DNA of 8,591 nt, taken from Bacilli bacterium (lineage in GTDB: Bacteria; Bacillota_I; Bacilli_A; RFN20; CAG-826). A program made the translations under genes and the position numbers. Positions 6,454 through 8,591 of this stretch are shown here, piece after piece (the first letter of the stretch is position 1; each line of letters begins with the position of its first letter). The stretch is taken from positions 1 through 8,591 of the forward strand of contig JAFXLR010000159.1 of assembly GCA_017531065.1 (NCBI GenBank), in the 5' to 3' direction. The notes below the pieces were generated by a model. That model worked only from the letters and a program-made list of their open reading frames with translations. It was not told the DNA's origin and did not search any database.

Positions 6454-7968
6454 TTAGATTCTTCCGCCGTGAAGCTTTTCGTATAGCTCGGTGCGGACTT
6501 TATAGACCCTTTCGCTAAGATCCACATAGTGGACGTGAGGCAACTCAGGTCTAAGTTCTGACTTCCAGACCTTATTCTCAAGCTGGTCTTTGATGTAGGC
6601 TTTCTTCTCACTGATGGATGGAAGAGGCCCAGCAAGCTTACCACCGATGATGAATGGGACAAGGAGCTTCTCGACTTTGAGAGGGGTGATGACCCTTTGT
6701 CTCTTGAAGGAGGTTGGGTCGAAATCGTAAACGACGATAGGCTTGCCTTCCTCAACGATTTCATCGTCGAAGGTGATGAGGTCACATTGCCCTTGGCCAT
6801 TCTCATCAAAGATACGGTAGGCCATGAGTTTGCCAGGGATGATGGCTTTGACTGAGGAATCGGAGCATTTCATCTTTGGGGTGTATGAACCATCGGCATT
6901 CTTGACTGCGACAAGCTTATAAACACCACCAAGGACAGGGTCTGTAGCGGAGGTGATGAGGTTCTCGCCAACGCCATAAGCGTCGAATTTCGCCTCTTCA
7001 TAGACTTCCATGTTCATGATCTTTCTCTCATCTAGAGAATTGGAGGCGATTAGCTTAACGTAGCTCTTTCCAGCGGCATCAAGGGCTTTTCTGAGTCTCT
7101 TGTAGCTTCTAGCAAGGTCGCCAGAATCAACGCGGGCGGATTTGACCCTCTTATTTGGGTCGTTTGGATATTTTTTGATGAGCTCATCATCTAACTTGAT
7201 GAGGTTTGGAAGACCTGAGTCAAAAACGCTATAGGTATCAAGAAGCAAGGAGACGTTATTTGGGTAAGTCTCAGCATAGGCACGGAAGGCGCTAAGCTCA
7301 TCAGGGAAGAATTCGATGAAGGAGTGGGCGATCGTTCCAACCGCTTTGACCTCTGGTCCGTATTTCATCTCGGCTAAGCAGTTAGCAGTGCCAATGCATC
7401 CGCCAAGAACCGCGGCGTATGCGCCATCGTTTCCTGCACTTTCGCCTTGGGCGCGCCTAGTGCCGAATTCCATAACCGATCTCTCTTTTCCAGAGGAAAG
7501 ACCGGAGATTCTCGTTGCTTTGGTGGCAATAAGGGAATGGAAATTCATCGTCTGAAGGAGATAGGTCTCGATGAGGATGGCACCGATCATGTCGCATTCG
7601 ATTCTGACCATTGGGACCTGAGGATAGGCGACGCATCCTTCTTTGAGGGCGTACATATCGCCTTTCCATCTGTAGGTGCGGAGGCACTCTAGGAACTCTT
7701 CGGACATACCCTTTCCACGGAGATAGATAAGGTCTTCTTCGTTGAAGTGGTAGTTGAGAAGGAATTTGGTGAGTTTGGCTTGGCCACAGGAAATCGCATA
7801 ACCGAGGTTATCCGGATTCTCGCGGAAGAACATGTCGAAGACCATCACGGAGTCTTTATAACCGTGAAGGAAAAGGGAATTGGCCATCGCGAACTCATAG
7901 AAATCGACGACCATCGCTGGGTTTTCGTAATCTTCGTTTGGAATGTAAGGGGTGACTTCAATTGACAT
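6454..7968 (-). CDS. pncB: Nicotinate phosphoribosyltransferase
   Basis: This 504-residue cytoplasmic enzyme makes nicotinate mononucleotide from nicotinate and PRPP with ATP hydrolysis (EC 6.3.4.21), the entry step of NAD salvage by the Preiss-Handler route. Family motifs appear in order: NPAMVVDFYEFAMAN near the N-terminus, EFGTRRAQG (167-175) for substrate binding, GTIAHSFIEFF (211-221) with His215 as the probable phosphorylated histidine, LLLDTYS (241-247), RVDSGDL (279-285), ASNSLDE (308-314), and YGVGENLITS (331-340) followed by GGVYKLV (347-353) for PRPP phosphate binding. Length is normal for the Gram-positive form and the gene looks intact. The ATG has a strong ribosome site 8 nt upstream, placed inside the end of the preceding gene. 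The 2-nt gap to that gene implies co-transcription, so its promoter is probably outside the window. It ends at the shared terminator near 6440. Confidence 0.95.
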   Translation of the reverse strand: MSIEVTPYIPNEDYENPAMVVDFYEFAMANSLFLHGYKDSVMVFDMFFRENPDNLGYAISCGQAKLTKFLLNYHFNEEDLIYLRGKGMSEEFLECLRTYRWKGDMYALKEGCVAYPQVPMVRIECDMIGAILIETYLLQTMNFHSLIATKATRISGLSSGKERSVMEFGTRRAQGESAGNDGAYAAVLGGCIGTANCLAEMKYGPEVKAVGTIAHSFIEFFPDELSAFRAYAETYPNNVSLLLDTYSVFDSGLPNLIKLDDELIKKYPNDPNKRVKSARVDSGDLARSYKRLRKALDAAGKSYVKLIASNSLDERKIMNMEVYEEAKFDAYGVGENLITSATDPVLGGVYKLVAVKNADGSYTPKMKCSDSSVKAIIPGKLMAYRIFDENGQGQCDLITFDDEIVEEGKPIVVYDFDPTSFKRQRVITPLKVEKLLVPFIIGGKLAGPLPSISEKKAYIKDQLENKVWKSELRPELPHVHYVDLSERVYKVRTELYEKLHGGRI

Positions 7969-7970
7969 GC

Positions 7971-8591
7971 TTACTTCCTCCTTTTGTAGCTTCTTTTAGC
8001 GGCTTTGGTGACTTTCTTCAAAGCCTTCTTTCTATTTTTCTTGCTCATCATCACGAAGGTAAGGATGAGGATCGAGAGAACGAGGACGACAAGGACAACG
8101 ATGATGATGACGAAGACTGTCTCACCGGCATCACCAAACACTCCTCTAAGAGCCTCAACGAACGGGTTCTTTGGAGTGTCGGGTTCTTGAGGTTCCGTAG
8201 GTTCTCCGTGGCTATCCGCTTTTTTGGCGGTAATTTTCATGCTGGCGCTTACTTCTCTGCCATCCTTATGACCTTTGAAGGTGAGCGTGGCGGTTCCTAT
8301 TTCAGGATGCTCCAAAGTCGTAATCTTGATAGTTGTTTCTTTGTAACCATCCGTGCGATCAACGGTTTCGCCTTTTGTTACGGTGACGATTTTCTTTCCT
8401 GTTAGTTCGAAGGTCAATTCATCGTCGATATTCGTTCTAACCTTTTCTTCGATTTCGGAAACGAAGGCGCCATCATCATAAACTGTGACTTCCATCTCCG
8501 GGACGGGAAGTATTATCGGTGCCTTTTCCTGGGAAGAGATCCCATCATTAAGTGGATCGGCGAAAAGAGAAGAATCGTTGCCCCAAACGAC
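7971..8591 (-). CDS. C-terminally membrane-anchored surface protein, 5' end missing
   Basis: The last 206 codons of a gene running in from the right edge; the frame stays open from the edge through the ATG at 8495, so that ATG is not the likely start. Order in the visible protein: a stretch ending in APIILPVPEMEV, then a beta-rich region of about 90 residues (roughly 33-122) with a pattern like a bacterial Ig-like (Big) domain (ITTLEHPEIGTATLTFKG), a Pro/Glu linker (GEPTEPQEPDTPKNP, about 129-143), one membrane helix of 25 residues (about 158-182, VFVIIIVVLVV and onward), and a 24-residue tail with 14 Lys/Arg and no acidic residue. The charge pattern puts the tail inside and the Ig-like part outside. 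There is no LPXTG sortase motif, so the helix itself is the anchor. The function is unknown; adhesin or cell-wall-associated protein is a guess. It sits 2 nt upstream of pncB, apparently in one operon. Confidence 0.75.
   Translation of the reverse strand, partial: VVWGNDSSLFADPLNDGISSQEKAPIILPVPEMEVTVYDDGAFVSEIEEKVRTNIDDELTFELTGKKIVTVTKGETVDRTDGYKETTIKITTLEHPEIGTATLTFKGHKDGREVSASMKITAKKADSHGEPTEPQEPDTPKNPFVEALRGVFGDAGETVFVIIIVVLVVLVLSILILTFVMMSKKNRKKALKKVTKAAKRSYKRRK
7977..7984 (-). promoter_or_regulatory. Ribosome binding site of pncB, inside the upstream gene
   Basis: On the - strand AAAGGAGG lies 8 nt before the pncB ATG. It also serves as the Lys-Arg-Arg codons (AAA AGG AGG AAG, then the TAA stop) of the upstream gene's basic tail, so translation of the two genes is physically linked. 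Confidence 0.8.

Noticed and set aside
7962..8405. A 147-codon + strand frame opposite the membrane-anchored protein and the start of pncB
   Set aside because: It is antisense to a gene with clear domain structure; its acidic stretch is just the reverse reading of the basic tail and membrane helix codons, and no ribosome site precedes it.
8408..8495. A 174-residue protein starting at the ATG at 8495 on the - strand
   Set aside because: The frame is open for 32 more codons to the window edge, there is no good ribosome site before this ATG, and a protein starting here would lack a signal peptide needed to export its outer domain.
1..8591. CRISPR array, insertion sequence, phage or defence genes, tRNA or rRNA
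   Set aside because: No spaced direct repeats, transposase motifs, terminal inverted repeats or RNA gene signatures were seen; almost the whole window is filled by the five genes described.

Overview
The window looks like part of a chromosome from a Bacillota (Firmicutes)-type bacterium, possibly one of the gut-associated Bacilli or Erysipelotrichia. The reasons are strong AAAGGAGG-type ribosome binding sites, a lipoprotein signal peptide, an aminopeptidase of the PepC type, a MacB/FtsX-type ABC transporter with no outer-membrane partners, and mid-range GC. Leucine is mostly CTC/CTT and CTG is rare. TGA acts as an ordinary stop and tryptophan is TGG. This placement is inference; no rRNA or other phylogenetic marker is present.

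Layout. Three genes after a truncated start lie on the + strand: the 3' portion of pepC (cysteine aminopeptidase, 1-1121), a 629-residue lipoprotein with a Cthe_2159-type (former DUF4353) carbohydrate-binding beta-helix (1209-3098), and a two-gene ABC transporter (ATPase 3156-3860, FtsX-type permease 3857-6415). A hairpin flanked by an A-run and a T-run (6414-6444) closes this side and should terminate transcription from both directions. On the - strand are pncB (nicotinate phosphoribosyltransferase, 7968-6454) and, directly upstream of it and only 2 nt away, the 3' end of a gene for a C-terminally membrane-anchored surface protein (8591-7971), whose start lies outside the window.

How the parts may work together. 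pepC and pncB are ordinary housekeeping functions (peptide breakdown, NAD salvage). The lipoprotein and the ABC transporter form an envelope-related block. The transporter seems to be controlled separately: its ATPase gene has a good promoter (TTGTTA-N17-TATAAA) whose predicted start point falls at or next to the ATG, and there is no Shine-Dalgarno, so the mRNA is probably leaderless. A palindrome, GTTTATA-GGCG-TATAAAC, covers the -10 box and is a good operator candidate. This promoter region is the most interesting regulatory signal in the window. I see no CRISPR array, insertion sequence, tRNA, rRNA or convincing riboswitch, and no complete novel defence or mobile system.
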